Source: Sediminibacterium ginsengisoli
GTDB taxonomy: Bacteria > Bacteroidota > Bacteroidia > Chitinophagales > Chitinophagaceae
Reading direction: 5' to 3'
Assembly (NCBI RefSeq): GCF_900167075.1
Contig: NZ_FUWH01000003.1
Coordinates: forward strand, 124,001-188,000
DNA length: 64,000 nt
In this document: positions 35,136-46,300 of the stretch, one piece after another
Numbering within the stretch: the stretch's first letter is position 1
Layout: the number at the start of each line of letters is the position of its first letter
Made by a program: the position numbers and the translations under genes
Notes under the pieces: generated by a model
Told to the model about the DNA's origin: nothing
Databases searched by the model: none
The model's input: only the letters and a program-made list of their open reading frames with translations

Positions 35136-35849
35136 TTACCCGTTCACCGCACCAAACACGAGCGCAGCTATCAGTGCACCGATAACCGGCCCTGCAATCG
35201 GTACCCAGCTGTATCCCCAGCCATTACTGCCTTTTTGTTTCAGGGGCAGGATCGCATGCATGATCCTTGGTCCGAGATCACGTGCAGGATTGATGGCATA
35301 ACCTGTAGGTCCGCCCAGTGAAAGACCGATACCCAAAACAAGCAAAGCCACAGGCAATGCATCGAGTGAGCCGAGGCTGCTGGTTGGTCCTGTAATATAA
35401 AGCGCACCGAATACAAGTACAAACGTGCCGATGATCTCCGTAAGCAGGTTGGCAGTATTACTCCTGATAGCTGGCGCTGTACAGAACACAGCCTGCTTGG
35501 CATCACCATCCGGTGTTGCATCAAAATGTTTCATATAGGAAAGCCATACTACCAGCGCACCGGCCATAGCACCGAGAAGCTGGCCGGCTACATAATAGGG
35601 TACAACATCCCACGATATTTTCTTCATGGCCGCAAACGCGATCGTGATGGCAGGATTGAGGTGCGCGCCGCTATCGCCTTTGGCGGCAATATATACGGCT
35701 ACAAAAACAGCAATGGCCCAGCCGAATGTAATAACGATCCAGCCACTGTTCTGGCCTTTTGTTTTGTTAAGTACCACATTGGCTACTACACCATTTCCGA
35801 GCAGGATCAGGATGGCGGTTGCGATAAATTCGTTCAGGAAAATAGACAT
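35136..35849 (-). CDS. glpF: Glycerol facilitator (MIP family)
   Basis: This 237-residue aquaglyceroporin has six membrane segments and two NPA motifs (AHLNPAIT and AINPARDLGPR). The Asp after the second NPAR is typical of glycerol rather than water channels. It lets glycerol cross the inner membrane by diffusion, and the kinase encoded just upstream traps it as glycerol-3-phosphate. It is the last gene of the glycerol cluster, 35 bases after glpK. Confidence 0.94.
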   Translation of the reverse strand: MSIFLNEFIATAILILLGNGVVANVVLNKTKGQNSGWIVITFGWAIAVFVAVYIAAKGDSGAHLNPAITIAFAAMKKISWDVVPYYVAGQLLGAMAGALVVWLSYMKHFDATPDGDAKQAVFCTAPAIRSNTANLLTEIIGTFVLVFGALYITGPTSSLGSLDALPVALLVLGIGLSLGGPTGYAINPARDLGPRIMHAILPLKQKGSNGWGYSWVPIAGPVIGALIAALVFGAVNG

Positions 35850-35884
35850 GGCAAGTTGTTTATCCGGTAAATAAAAGGAGCTTT

Positions 35885-37381
35885 TTAATCTTCTGCAACA
35901 TAGGCTGCTGCCGCATCGATGGCTTTCTTCCAGCCGGCTGTTTTCTTCTTCACTTCAGTCTCGGGCATCTGCGGGGTAAATTTCCGGTCTACCTGCCAGT
36001 ACGCGCTGATCTCATCGAGGTCTTTCCAGTAACCGATGGCAAGGCCGGCCAGGTAAGCCGCTCCAAGTGCCGTGGTTTCTGTGATCACGGGGCGCACCAC
36101 TGTTGTATCCAGTATATCACTCTGCAGCTGCAGCAATTTGTCGTTCACTGTTGCACCGCCATCCACACGGAGTTCTTTGATCTTTACACCGGCATCGGCT
36201 TCCATTGCGGTAAGCACATCCATGGTCTGGTAAGCGATACTTTCAACAGCGGCTTTTGCAAAATGTCCTGCTGTTGTTCCGCGGGTAATGCCTACAATGG
36301 TTCCGCGCGCATGCTGGTTCCAGTAAGGCGCACCGAGCCCGGCAAATGCGGGTACCATGTATACGCCGCCGTTATTTGTTACGGTTTCTGCAAGCTGTTC
36401 CACATCGGAAGAGTTGCGGATGATACCGAGGCCATCTCTCAGCCATTGTACTACGGCACCTGCAATGAATACACTTCCTTCCAGCGCATAATGCACTTCC
36501 CCGTTGATCTTCCAGGCGATGGTCGTTACAAGGTTATTGCGCGAGGCGATGGGTTTGGTTCCGGTCTGCATCAGCATAAAGCAGCCGGTCCCGTATGTAT
36601 TCTTCACCATGCCGGGCTGCAGGCACATCTGTCCGAAAAGAGCAGATTGCTGATCACCAGCTACACCTGCTACCGGGATCTTTGCACCGGTAAGCACGTT
36701 CTGCGTATAACCGAACACTTCACTGCTCGACCGCACTTCGGGTAAAACAGAAACAGGTATATTGAATAATTCCAGTAATTCCTTATCCCATTCAAGCCGG
36801 TGAATATTATACAGCATAGTACGTGATGCATTCGATACATCCGTAGCATGTACTTCGCCGTTGGTGAGTTTCCAGATCAGCCAGGTATCGATGGTACCAA
36901 AGCACAGTTCACCGGCTTCTGCCTGTGCCCTCGCTCCGGGAACCTGGTCAAGGATCCATTTCAGTTTGGTTGCGGAAAAATAGGCGTCTGCGATCAGCCC
37001 GGTCTTTTCCCGGATCATTACATGTTTTCCTGCCGCACGAAGTTCATCACAATAAGCTGCGGTTCTTTTATCCTGCCATACAATTGCATGATATACAGGT
37101 TCGCCTGTTTTTTTATTCCACACCACCGTTGTTTCTCGCTGGTTGGTAATACCGATGGCTGCAATATCCTGTAAGGTGAGCCCTGCCTTGATCACGGCTT
37201 CCGTAGCAACAGACAACTGCGTGTACCAGATCTCCGCCGCATCGTGCTCTACCCAGCCGGCCTGCGGAAAATGCTGCGTGAACTCTTTCTGGGCTACTGC
37301 AACCACTTCGCTTTTGTGATTGAATACAATGGCCCTGGAACTGGTTGTCCCCTGGTCGAAGGCAAGGATAAATGTAGACAT
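35885..37381 (-). CDS. glpK: Glycerol kinase
   Basis: This 498-residue FGGY-family kinase phosphorylates glycerol with ATP to sn-glycerol-3-phosphate. Hallmarks are [13 protein letters not shown] at the N-terminus, [36 protein letters not shown] and the late [13 protein letters not shown]. The length matches characterised enzymes (about 500). It sits between the SGNH esterase gene and glpF on one strand. A short TCGTTTC element at 37418-37424, just before the gene, resembles a half of the dyad found at the glpD/regulator border. Confidence 0.96.
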   Translation of the reverse strand: MSTFILAFDQGTTSSRAIVFNHKSEVVAVAQKEFTQHFPQAGWVEHDAAEIWYTQLSVATEAVIKAGLTLQDIAAIGITNQRETTVVWNKKTGEPVYHAIVWQDKRTAAYCDELRAAGKHVMIREKTGLIADAYFSATKLKWILDQVPGARAQAEAGELCFGTIDTWLIWKLTNGEVHATDVSNASRTMLYNIHRLEWDKELLELFNIPVSVLPEVRSSSEVFGYTQNVLTGAKIPVAGVAGDQQSALFGQMCLQPGMVKNTYGTGCFMLMQTGTKPIASRNNLVTTIAWKINGEVHYALEGSVFIAGAVVQWLRDGLGIIRNSSDVEQLAETVTNNGGVYMVPAFAGLGAPYWNQHARGTIVGITRGTTAGHFAKAAVESIAYQTMDVLTAMEADAGVKIKELRVDGGATVNDKLLQLQSDILDTTVVRPVITETTALGAAYLAGLAIGYWKDLDEISAYWQVDRKFTPQMPETEVKKKTAGWKKAIDAAAAYVAED

Positions 37382-37428
37382 ATGGCTGGTCCTTTATAGG
37401 CTTTTAAATATAGGCAATCGTTTCTGTT

Positions 37429-38136
37429 TTATTTCAGGTATCCGCCCTGTTGCAACAGGCCGGCCCATACTTTATATCCGGGTGCTGTGAGGTGGAGTCC
37501 GTCAATCGTATATCTTTTATCGAGCTTACCCGACGCGTCGAGGAAATGCGGATACAGATCGATTACAGTAATACCCGTTTCTGCTGCTATCTTTTTCAGG
37601 CCTGCATTCACTGCAAGTATATGCTCATCTTTATTATAATGATTCTTGAACTGTGTGAATTCATTGTTTACCGGCAGCAGTGTATGAAAGTAAATCTTTG
37701 TAGCAGGCGACTTTGACCTGATTCCTTCTATGATACGGCGGTAATTACGCAGGATCTGGCTGTCGGGGATATTGCGCGAAATATCGTTGATGCCGATCAG
37801 GACGAATACTTTTGCCGGTTTGCCGTTCGCTACTTCATCCAGCCGCTCCAGTACCCCGTAACTGATATCGCCCGAGATTCCGCGGTTACGTGCTTTATCC
37901 AGCCCCAGCAATTCACGCCATTCTACTCCCGCAGTAATACTGTTACCGAGAAATACAATATCACTGCTGCTATGCGGGTAACTCCTGAACTGCTCTGCCC
38001 GCAGCGCCCAGTTGTTGGGCCGGAAGGTACTGTCCCAGGTTGCTGCCGGCTGCTGTGCCTGCGCGGTTCCTGCCAGTATGCTTACAAAACCTAATACTGC
38101 GATCAGTTGTCTGATTAATGTACTTTTCTTTTTCAT
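37429..38136 (-). CDS. Exported SGNH/GDSL-type esterase
   Basis: This 235-residue protein has a signal peptide (LIRQLIAVLGFVSILAG, cut near AQAQQ). SGNH blocks are clear: IVFLGNSITAG (Ser), GISGDISYG (Gly), LIGINDIS (Asn) and the Asp/His pair in TIDGLHLTAPGY. The family includes PAF-acetylhydrolase-like and other ester hydrolases. Placed between a glycerophosphodiesterase and glycerol kinase, it may remove acyl or acetyl groups from lysophospholipids or polyol polymers, but that is inference. Only 4 bases separate it from the upstream phosphodiesterase gene. Confidence 0.87.
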   Translation of the reverse strand: MKKKSTLIRQLIAVLGFVSILAGTAQAQQPAATWDSTFRPNNWALRAEQFRSYPHSSSDIVFLGNSITAGVEWRELLGLDKARNRGISGDISYGVLERLDEVANGKPAKVFVLIGINDISRNIPDSQILRNYRRIIEGIRSKSPATKIYFHTLLPVNNEFTQFKNHYNKDEHILAVNAGLKKIAAETGITVIDLYPHFLDASGKLDKRYTIDGLHLTAPGYKVWAGLLQQGGYLK

Positions 38137-38140
38137 AACA

Positions 38141-39025
38141 CTAATTTAACTGTTTAAACAGATCCGGATAATCGGAAATAATACCATCCACGCCAAGGCC
38201 GATCTGTTTTACCATTTCTTCTTTCGTGTTCACCGTCCAGGGTAATACTTTGATATTTTTCTGATGGCATGCATCCACCATTTCTTTTGTCACCGTTGCA
38301 AATGCAGGACTGTAAGTGTCCGGCGTGAATGCCAGTTTTGCAAGCTGCTCCTCTAATTTACCTGCATCTTTATCTACGAGGAAAGACAGTTTCAATTCAG
38401 GGTACATTTTGTGCAGCAGGTTCAGTGGCCTGGGGTCAAAGCTTTGTATCACCACCCTGTCCATGATCTTTTTTTCTTTCAGCACGGCTGCTACCAGCGT
38501 AACAAATTCCTGCGGATCGGGGTGATTGATATTATCGGTTTTCTCTTTCGATTTGATCTCGATATTGTACAGCATTTTCCTTTTCCCTGCGTACTGCTCA
38601 ACTGCATCGATCAGGTCTGCCAGCAATGGTTTCTTCACCGCCAGCTTTTGCTGATGGGGGAAGTCAGGATGGCCCTTCATACCTACATCGTATTTGCTGA
38701 TACTGTCGTAGGTCATGGTGTATAACAGGGTTTTAGGCCCGTCTTTAGGATCGAAAAAAGTTCCCTGCGGCGTAGTAGTGATAGCCGGGTTGAAATAAGG
38801 ATCGTGCGATACCACTACTTTTTTATCCTTCGTGATCACCACGTCCATTTCGAGTGTTTGTACAATTCCCAGGTCGATCGCGTGTTTCATCGCCGGGATC
38901 GTATTCTCCGGCATCAACCCGCGGCCACCGCGGTGTGCTTCGAAATCTATCTTTCGCGTTTTTTGTGCATGAACGCCTGCTGTCAGCAAAGTTGCCGCAC
39001 ACAGAATACCTGCTGTTTTTTTCAT
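38141..39025 (-). CDS. glpQ: Exported glycerophosphodiester phosphodiesterase
   Basis: This 294-residue protein has a signal peptide ending near HAQK, so it is periplasmic like GlpQ. It hydrolyses glycerophosphodiesters to glycerol-3-phosphate and an alcohol. The GDPD signatures are present: FEAHRGGRGLMPENTIPA, EMDVVITKDKKVVVSHD, YNIEIKSKE and the final VDGIISDYPD. The product is the substrate of the GlpT and GlpD proteins encoded in the same block. It is 35 bases downstream of a metallophosphoesterase gene. Confidence 0.93.
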   Translation of the reverse strand: MKKTAGILCAATLLTAGVHAQKTRKIDFEAHRGGRGLMPENTIPAMKHAIDLGIVQTLEMDVVITKDKKVVVSHDPYFNPAITTTPQGTFFDPKDGPKTLLYTMTYDSISKYDVGMKGHPDFPHQQKLAVKKPLLADLIDAVEQYAGKRKMLYNIEIKSKEKTDNINHPDPQEFVTLVAAVLKEKKIMDRVVIQSFDPRPLNLLHKMYPELKLSFLVDKDAGKLEEQLAKLAFTPDTYSPAFATVTKEMVDACHQKNIKVLPWTVNTKEEMVKQIGLGVDGIISDYPDLFKQLN

Positions 39026-39059
39026 GAGATATTATTTTATTATTGAAACAACAATGCTA

Positions 39060-40481
39060 TCAGGCGGTTGCTTCATACTTATTACCAAAGCGATCCGTTG
39101 CCTGTACTTTTATGCTCTTATAACCTGCGGGTAACGGAACAGAGAAAATATGATCTGTTTTTTTAGGCTCTGCAAATGAGCGCGATGCCGGGAGCTTATC
39201 ACCTTTCATCAGCTTAACAGCGAGCGGATCAAAACCCGGCTTATTGCCCAGCACCCCTTTCGATTGGCCATCGAGCCACCACTCTACTTTCCACAGCGGA
39301 TCCCAGTTGAATACATTCGCGATCATTTCGTCCTGGCCGGCTTCGTTCTTCTGCACAAAAAGGCTGATCTGGTGCGATGCCTGCTGACCCGTGCTTTTAT
39401 AATACCAGCTCAGTTCGTTCCCTTTCACTTCATATACACCGTAACCATCGGGCGTACCGTCTTCGCAGATGGGGCCCGTCCACCATGCACCGCATACGGT
39501 TCCGTGCACATGCTCGTAAATGCCGTTGGTGATCACATTGCGGTTATAGTGCGTGTGGCCCGACATGATATGACAGTTCTTAAACGGCTCCAGTATCGCG
39601 TACAGGTCTTTGTTATTATCTACTGCATTGTGTACAGGAATATGCAGGCAGATGATCACCAGATTATCCTTCGGCACAAATTCCAGGTCTTTTTTCAGCC
39701 AGTCGAGCTGTGCCTGCGTGATGCTCCCCTTATACTCTCTTTCTTTTCCCAGATACAACACATCATCCAGCACTACATAATGCGCCTTACCGCGGTTGAA
39801 GGAATAGTTGGTAGGGCCGTAATGTTTCTTGAATGTAGCATCCGATGTTTCGTCGCCGCCGAGCCTGTAATCCATATCATGATTACCGATGGCCTGGAAG
39901 AAGGGGATGCCCATTTTACTTACCGCTTCATTGTATCTGGGGAAGAGATCGTGGTTATCCCATACAATATCTCCCACACAGATCCCGTGTATCAGCGTAC
40001 CTGCTGCCAGGCCGCCTACCAGTTTCTGCACATCGGGAACGGATTCATTCATCATCAGTTTTACATCCTTATCGTTCTTTACCTGCGGATCGGCCCAGAT
40101 AATGAACTTGTGGTTGCTGTCGTCCTTACCGATCGGCTGAAATTCGAAATCGGCTTTTTTATCTGTCAGGGATGAAATGGTTTTGTATTGCCTTGCAAGG
40201 CTGGCCTCATTCGGGAAATGATACCCGGCTGGTGTTGATACGAAAACGAACGTGGCATTGGCATGCGGCTCAATGCTGTAATTACCGTTCTTATCGGTAG
40301 CCACTGCGTTGTAACAGTCACTTACAATTACATTGGCGAGTGGTTTGCCGTTACTCGTGATACGGCCGGTGATGGCATTGCCTGAACGGCTTTTGCTGCC
40401 GGAAAAAGGCCTGGCGCAGGATGCCAGTAACCCGCCACCTGTAAACATCAATACATTCTTAAGAAAGATCCGTCTTTGCAT
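39060..40481 (-). CDS. Exported calcineurin-like phosphoesterase (N- and C-terminal accessory domains)
   Basis: The protein has 473 residues from the ATG at 40481; the open frame upstream has no signal features. The leader (RRIFLKNVLMFTGGGLLASC) is lipoprotein- or Tat-like. A carboxypeptidase-regulatory-like N-terminal domain (about 40-95) precedes the metallophosphoesterase core, with IWADPQVKND, CVGDIVWDN, IGNHDMDY, CLHIPVHN and SGHTHYNRN. A C-terminal beta domain closes the protein. The first metal motif is DPQ instead of DxH, as is usual in this Bacteroidota subfamily. It probably removes phosphate from a periplasmic or surface phosphoester in the glycerol locus. Confidence 0.87.
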   Translation of the reverse strand: MQRRIFLKNVLMFTGGGLLASCARPFSGSKSRSGNAITGRITSNGKPLANVIVSDCYNAVATDKNGNYSIEPHANATFVFVSTPAGYHFPNEASLARQYKTISSLTDKKADFEFQPIGKDDSNHKFIIWADPQVKNDKDVKLMMNESVPDVQKLVGGLAAGTLIHGICVGDIVWDNHDLFPRYNEAVSKMGIPFFQAIGNHDMDYRLGGDETSDATFKKHYGPTNYSFNRGKAHYVVLDDVLYLGKEREYKGSITQAQLDWLKKDLEFVPKDNLVIICLHIPVHNAVDNNKDLYAILEPFKNCHIMSGHTHYNRNVITNGIYEHVHGTVCGAWWTGPICEDGTPDGYGVYEVKGNELSWYYKSTGQQASHQISLFVQKNEAGQDEMIANVFNWDPLWKVEWWLDGQSKGVLGNKPGFDPLAVKLMKGDKLPASRSFAEPKKTDHIFSVPLPAGYKSIKVQATDRFGNKYEATA

Positions 40482-40536
40482 ATTGTTCTTTTGTTGAGGT
40501 CGCAAAAAATAGCTGGTAATGCAGGTGCAGGGTAAA

Positions 40537-40574
40537 CAAAAATACCTGCCTGGCCCATTAGGCGGCAGGTATTT
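40537..40574 (-). terminator. Rho-independent terminator after the DUF5689 gene
   Basis: An 11-bp perfect stem AAATACCTGCC/GGCAGGTATTT (40540-40550 with 40564-40574) is followed on the minus strand by TTTGTTTACC. It lies 26 bases after the DUF5689 stop and splits the glycerol cluster into at least two transcripts. Confidence 0.8.
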
Positions 40575-40600
40575 CGGATTGTTATTTAAATAAATTCATA

Positions 40601-41857
40601 CTAATTCTGGTAAACGGCAAAATCATCGATGGATAAACGTCCGTTCTGTACGGTGGCCGAGTTTTTACCCAGGCCGAGTTTATTGATGCGGAATCGTACC
40701 GGACCGCTGATGTTCATCAGGAAAGTAGCGCCTTTGGCAAGCCCGCCGTTTGAACCGGCATCGGAGATATCGTTACCGATCTGCTGCCAGGTTGTACCCT
40801 GGTTGGTGGAATATTCAAGGCGCCATGTTGAGCTGGCATCTGTATAATACGCACCGTAAGACAAGGTTACTTTGGTTGCGCCATTCGGCAGATCGTAGTT
40901 CATCTGCAGGTAGCCGCTTGCGCTTAATTCCTGCTGCATGCGGATACACTGTAATCCTGCAGGGTTAAACCTGTCGCGGCCCGATGTATTACCCAGGATC
41001 GCCTGGTCTAGACGCCATTGTCCTGTTTTCAATGTGATGTTGGCTGCAGCATAACTTCCTTTCTGAGAAGCGTCGGGTGATTCAAAATCTTCAGGGTAAC
41101 CAGGGTATAAAGGTCCGCTCGCATTTTTAACATCATTCAGGTTACGCATCCATACCTGTTTGTTAGCAGTATCCGTATTATAAGTTGCAATACCTGTAAA
41201 AGCTGCGCTTGCCGGAACACGGTTGGCTGCAAATGTTGCAGTGGTTTCTGTATGCAGTTTTACCAGGCCGTTGGAACCATCGTTCAGGTTCTTTTCACCG
41301 CTGTAGGTTTCGCCGGAAACCGGTGTTGGTTTTACATCAGCATTTACGGTGATCAGTGTGCTCTCATAATTCAGGAAACTGGTAGCCAGTTCCGCAATAG
41401 TGAGCTGTTTTACGGATGGTGTAAGATTGGAAGCCAGCTTTTTCATTTTGTCTGTGCCGATACCGCTCAGTTGTAAAGAACCTTTGGTGCGCGACAATTT
41501 AGCGCCAAGTACTTCTATTTCAACAGAGTCGCCCATTGCGAACGGAACCGTTGCCGTTTCGCCCAGCGCAACAATGATACCCCTGATATTACCGCGGCCA
41601 TAGTTCTGGATCACGAAAGTACCCGGTGCGATATTCTTTGCGGCAGCATCGGAGATAACGATGCCCGACAATTTATGCGCGCCGCCGATCATTTCTCTGG
41701 CAATGGTTACATCATTGCCTTTATAAAGTGAACGGATCTGTTCTGCCGTGGTTACCGGGTTTACAGTACCCAGGGCATTGTTCATATCTTCTTTCAGACA
41801 GCCGGTAAGCGATAAGCTCAGCAGGGCAGCCATTATGGAAATATTTATCTTTTTCAT
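40601..41857 (-). CDS. DUF5689 surface lipoprotein of the SusCD locus
   Basis: This 418-residue protein has a lipoprotein signal (ALLSLSLTGCLKED). The DUF5689 region (about 35-240) contains repeated beta units with SGIVISDAAAKNIAPGTFVIQNYG. A C-terminal jelly-roll-like part (about 260-418) resembles a carbohydrate-binding or lectin fold with WRLEYSTNQGTTWQQIG. Proteins of this type commonly follow susD and are thought to be surface ligand binders. It is 29 bases after the SusD gene and ends at a terminator. The ligand is unknown. Confidence 0.83.
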   Translation of the reverse strand: MKKINISIMAALLSLSLTGCLKEDMNNALGTVNPVTTAEQIRSLYKGNDVTIAREMIGGAHKLSGIVISDAAAKNIAPGTFVIQNYGRGNIRGIIVALGETATVPFAMGDSVEIEVLGAKLSRTKGSLQLSGIGTDKMKKLASNLTPSVKQLTIAELATSFLNYESTLITVNADVKPTPVSGETYSGEKNLNDGSNGLVKLHTETTATFAANRVPASAAFTGIATYNTDTANKQVWMRNLNDVKNASGPLYPGYPEDFESPDASQKGSYAAANITLKTGQWRLDQAILGNTSGRDRFNPAGLQCIRMQQELSASGYLQMNYDLPNGATKVTLSYGAYYTDASSTWRLEYSTNQGTTWQQIGNDISDAGSNGGLAKGATFLMNISGPVRFRINKLGLGKNSATVQNGRLSIDDFAVYQN

Positions 41858-41886
41858 TTTTGAATTTTTAATGTGCAGGGTTATGA

Positions 41887-43338
41887 TTATTTATTCCACC
41901 ACATTTTGGTATTCAGATCATCCGGTCCGCCCATAGCTGCAACAGCGGCTTCATAGTTCGCCCTGTTGAGCGATTGTACGGAAACCGGGTATTTGAAGCG
42001 CGCTGGCATTTTACCATTGTTCAGTACGCCAGGACCGATCGGCAGTACAGGATGGCCAGTACGGCGGTACTCGTTCCATTGCTGGAAGTCGGTAAAGAAC
42101 ATCGCATAATATTTCTGCAGGTGGATCTGTTCCAGCTTGCTTCCATCTGATCCTCCGGCATTCCACATAATGTCCGTTCCATTCAGGTAATTCGCTGGCA
42201 CCGTATAACCCCATAATGTGATACCGTTGGTGATACCATTATCATAGTAGGTTTTAGGGTTACCCGAGATGTATCCGCGCACCGCAGCTTCCGCCAGGAT
42301 GAACTGTACTTCTGAATAGTTGATGATATTACCCAGTAACGGCTCGTCTTTCAAAGCAGCAGGATAATAAGACTTACGGTCAGGAACCGCACCGCTTGCA
42401 TAACCGCTCGGGATACCGAGGTACTGGCCACCTACCGGCGCCGCCCATTTCGCGATACGCGGATCGCCCCAGTCTTTCAGGTTGTTGATGAAGAATTCGG
42501 CCAGACCATTATCTCCGTTGAAATCATAATCCCTGTAAGTATTGAATGCCGATACATAAGGAGCGGTGGTTGTGAACCGCAGGATGGCAGATTCATCGTT
42601 GGTAGTGAAAATGGGATAAGTAGCAGGACTTGTCTCTACCATTTTCTTGATCCTTGCACCTGCATTCATTTCAGGTTTGCCGGAAACGCGCAGCAGCAAA
42701 CGCAGCAGGAGGCTGTTACCGAACTTTCTCCATTTTGCAATATCACCTGCGTATAACGGATCGAGCGGCTTCTGATCGGCAGTAAGCGCCTGGTTGGCCG
42801 CGAGGTACACGTTGGCAGTATCGAGCTTGTCGAGAATGCTGGTATAGATATCTTTCTGTGAATCGAACTTAGGCGTATAGATATTATTCTTACCCATATT
42901 GGCTTCACTGTAAGGCACATCGCCGAACAGATCGGTGATGAGCGATGTTACCCATGCATCCATGATCAGTGCCATGCCCATCAGGCTTTTCTGCTGCAGG
43001 ATGGCAGCGCCTTTGTACATGTCTTTGAAATTGGTCAGCTGCAGGTACCAGTTGTTCCACATATAATCTGATTCGCTGGGGCGGATCACATACCTGTGGA
43101 TCTCATCCGAGTTGATGGTGGTTACATGGTCCTGCATCAGCTCATTTGTAAGACGCAGGGCACGGGTCTGGTTTTTAGTCACCACATCGTACAAGGCCGG
43201 TGCAAGCAAAGCTTCAGGTGCCGCCAGTGATGATCCGTTCGGATTGGTGTTGATCTCAGAGAAGTTCTTGGTACAGGATACCATGCTGATGCTCACAGCG
43301 GCTAATCCTGTTATGATGAAGTATTTTATTGCTTTCAT
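41887..43338 (-). CDS. SusD/RagB-like outer-membrane nutrient-binding lipoprotein
   Basis: This 483-residue protein has a lipoprotein signal (AAVSISMVSCTKNF) and is of the SusD-like_2 type: INTNPNGSSLAAPEALL, MGMALIMDAWVTSLITDLFGDVPYSEA, LDKLDTANVYLA, and NGITLWGYTVP late. SusD lids the matching SusC barrel and captures ligand at the cell surface. It follows susC by 22 bases, as in standard pairs. This SusD subtype occurs with non-polysaccharide as well as glycan substrates. Here it sits in a glycerol-phosphate gene block. Confidence 0.93.
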   Translation of the reverse strand: MKAIKYFIITGLAAVSISMVSCTKNFSEINTNPNGSSLAAPEALLAPALYDVVTKNQTRALRLTNELMQDHVTTINSDEIHRYVIRPSESDYMWNNWYLQLTNFKDMYKGAAILQQKSLMGMALIMDAWVTSLITDLFGDVPYSEANMGKNNIYTPKFDSQKDIYTSILDKLDTANVYLAANQALTADQKPLDPLYAGDIAKWRKFGNSLLLRLLLRVSGKPEMNAGARIKKMVETSPATYPIFTTNDESAILRFTTTAPYVSAFNTYRDYDFNGDNGLAEFFINNLKDWGDPRIAKWAAPVGGQYLGIPSGYASGAVPDRKSYYPAALKDEPLLGNIINYSEVQFILAEAAVRGYISGNPKTYYDNGITNGITLWGYTVPANYLNGTDIMWNAGGSDGSKLEQIHLQKYYAMFFTDFQQWNEYRRTGHPVLPIGPGVLNNGKMPARFKYPVSVQSLNRANYEAAVAAMGGPDDLNTKMWWNK

Positions 43339-43360
43339 TTTAAATCGCTTTATTGATTAT

Positions 43361-46300
43361 TTAAAAACCAACTACAAGGTTAACACCAAAGCTTCTTGTG
43401 CTTGGGAACTGACCTATCTCGAATCCGGCATTGATCACACCATCGCCGTTTGCATTCGATCCAAGTGTTCCGAACTCCGGATCAAATGCCGGCCAGTTGG
43501 TAAACATCAGCAGATCACGGCCATACACACCGATGGTTGCTCTCTGCAGGCGAAGCTTTTTAAGCAATGCCGGGCTGAATGTATAATCAAGACGCGCTTC
43601 CCTGAATTTGATAAAGTCTGTGCTGAATGTATTCGCTTCCACGTTATCGCGGTTGAAGTGACCATTGTAATAAGCCTGGATATTGGTTGCCATTACATCG
43701 TTAGGCCTGTAAGTTCCGTCAGGATTCATCTGCACTCCTACCCCGGTAATTCCGTTATAACGGCCAGGCAGGGTTTTGGTCAGTTTGCCTTCTTCAGACA
43801 GTACCGCTGTAGTGAGTGAATATCCTACTGCACCAAACTGCGCATCGAACAAGAGATTCAGGCGGAACTGCTTGTACCTGAATTCTGATCCGAGACTTCC
43901 TTTCCAGTCAGGTGTGGTATTACCCAGGTATTTGATCGTTTGTCCCAGAACAGGAATACCCTGTGCATTGTAAACGATCTGTCCGTCAGGCGAACGCTCG
44001 TAACCCAGACCATACAGATCTCCCATACGGCCACCGTTCCTTGCTTCGATAGATCCGCGGTTAGCTGGCCCGGTAGAAAGTACCATGGTTTCCAGGTCGG
44101 CCGGCAGTGAAAGGATCTTGCTCCTGTTGGAAGAATAGGTTCCGTAAAGGCTCCAGTTCAAACCGTTTTTGGTTTTGCTTTTGATCACAGTTCCGTTCAC
44201 CTGTACCTCGATCCCCCTGTTGCGGACTGTTCCCATGTTCAGCACGGTTGAGTTATAACCTGCAGCACGGTCGATAGGAATCGGAGTGATCTGATCGTTG
44301 GTGTTATTCTCATATACTGCAACATCAAGCGTAAGCCTGCTGCCGAACAGTTTTGCTTCCGTACCAATCTCCTTACTCACCGTACGCAGCGGCTTCAGAT
44401 CAGGATTGGCAATAGAAGTCGGGTTCGATAATCCTGAAGGGAACAATGTAGGGTTATATACATATGCAGTCAGGTATGGATCTGTTCCACCGCTACCCAC
44501 AGAGGAATAAGATGCGCGGAGTTTCAGGTAAGAAACAAATGCAGGCAGTTTGAATGCTTCCGACAGGATCGCACTTGCGTTCACCGACTGATAATAGAAT
44601 GATGAGTTACCTGGCGATGTTGGCGTGGCCAGTACACTGGTCCAGTCATTACGCCCGGTATAATCGATGAAGTAACGGTTCTTATAGCTCAGCTGTGCCA
44701 GGCCATATAAACTGTTCACCGCATACTGGGAACGGTAAGGCAATGATACCGGCACCACTTTGCTGTTTGCAAAAGTGAAGATGCCCGGGTACAGGAGCTT
44801 GTCGGCTCTTACTTCATCCCTGATGTATTTATTCTTGAGGCTGCTTCCGCCAACAGATGCATTTACGGTAAAGTCGCTGTTGATCTTGCGGTTGTAACGT
44901 GCCAGGAAATCTGTAGTGATCTCCTGTGCATAGATGTTCTGCGTACGGTACATACCGTCCGCAAACTTGTTGGTGTTTTTCGGACGTTGCTGTGAACGTG
45001 CTTCCGCAGAGAAATCGATCGAGCTGCGTACCATCAGGCTGAACTCTTTGCTCAGGTTATAGGTAGCAGAAATATTTCCCACCACACCGTTCCTGTTCGA
45101 TTTGTTCAGCATTTCATATGCCTGCAGGTAAGGGTTATCCAGCAGACTGCTGAATGGCCTTGTCTGCACCAGACCAACCTGTCCCGGAGCCCAGTAATCT
45201 TTAAACCAGTTCATATCCATGTTCGGCGTAAGGCCCCTGATGAAATACATAATGGTCTGGTTGTTATAACCGGTTGAAGGCAGGTTATCGCTTGAACGGT
45301 TGGTATAGTTGATCTTGGTTGCGATCTGCAGTTTGTCCGATACTTTCTGGTTTACAGAGAGCGCAACCGTATTACGGCTGTAACCGGTATTCGGAATGAT
45401 CCAGGTATTCTTCAGATTGGTATAAGAAAAACGCGCAGATGTTCCGTTGCTGTTACCACCTTCAACAGTAACGCTGTTGGTATAGGTTTTACCGGTCTGG
45501 AAAAAGTCTTTGTGATTGTTCTTATATGGAACCCAGTCCGTACGCTGTGCGCCGGTGGTCCTTGTTACAGGATCGTACTGGAAATATTTCTGACCGTCGA
45601 ATTTAGGTCCCCATGCAGAACTCGTGCTGCGTGTGCTTGCTCCGTCTGCAGTTGCATTGTAAGAATACCAGGTATCCTGTCCTGCAGCACCCTGGCCGTA
45701 CTCATACTGGTAATCGGGCCAGCGGGAAATGGTTTCCAGTGTTGTGTTGGAGTTAAAAGTAATACCCAGCCCTTTCTGTGCACCGCGACCCGATTTGGTT
45801 GTGATCATGATCGCACCGTTTGCACCTCTTGAACCATACAATGCAGCAGCGCCAGGACCTTTCAGCACGGTAACGCTTTCAATATCTTCAGGGTTGATAT
45901 CGCTTAAAGAAGAACCGAAGTCGGTTGGAGAATCCGAATCCAGATAAGATCCGCTTCCCTTACTTCCGGTCAGCTTTCCGCTGCTTCCGCTCACGATCAC
46001 ACCGTCGATTACGATCAGTGCTTCACCTCCGCCGGATAATGAAGTTTCACCGCGGAGTACGATACGGTTAGAACCCGCAGGACCACCACCTGATTTCAGG
46101 ATATTGATACCTGCCACTTTACCCTGCAGTGCATTTGACCAGTTGTTAGACAATGCATCTGTAAGTTGTTCATTGTTCACTTTACCAACGGCATAACCCA
46201 GGCCTTTCTCTTCACGCTTGATGCCGAGGGCCGTTACAACCACATCCTGCAGTTGTTCAACGTTCTCAGAAAGTTGTACGGTCAGCACAACCTGGTTCGT

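Noticed and set aside
39264..40175. 303-codon plus-strand frame
   Set aside because: It is antisense to the metallophosphoesterase and shows no coherent motif.
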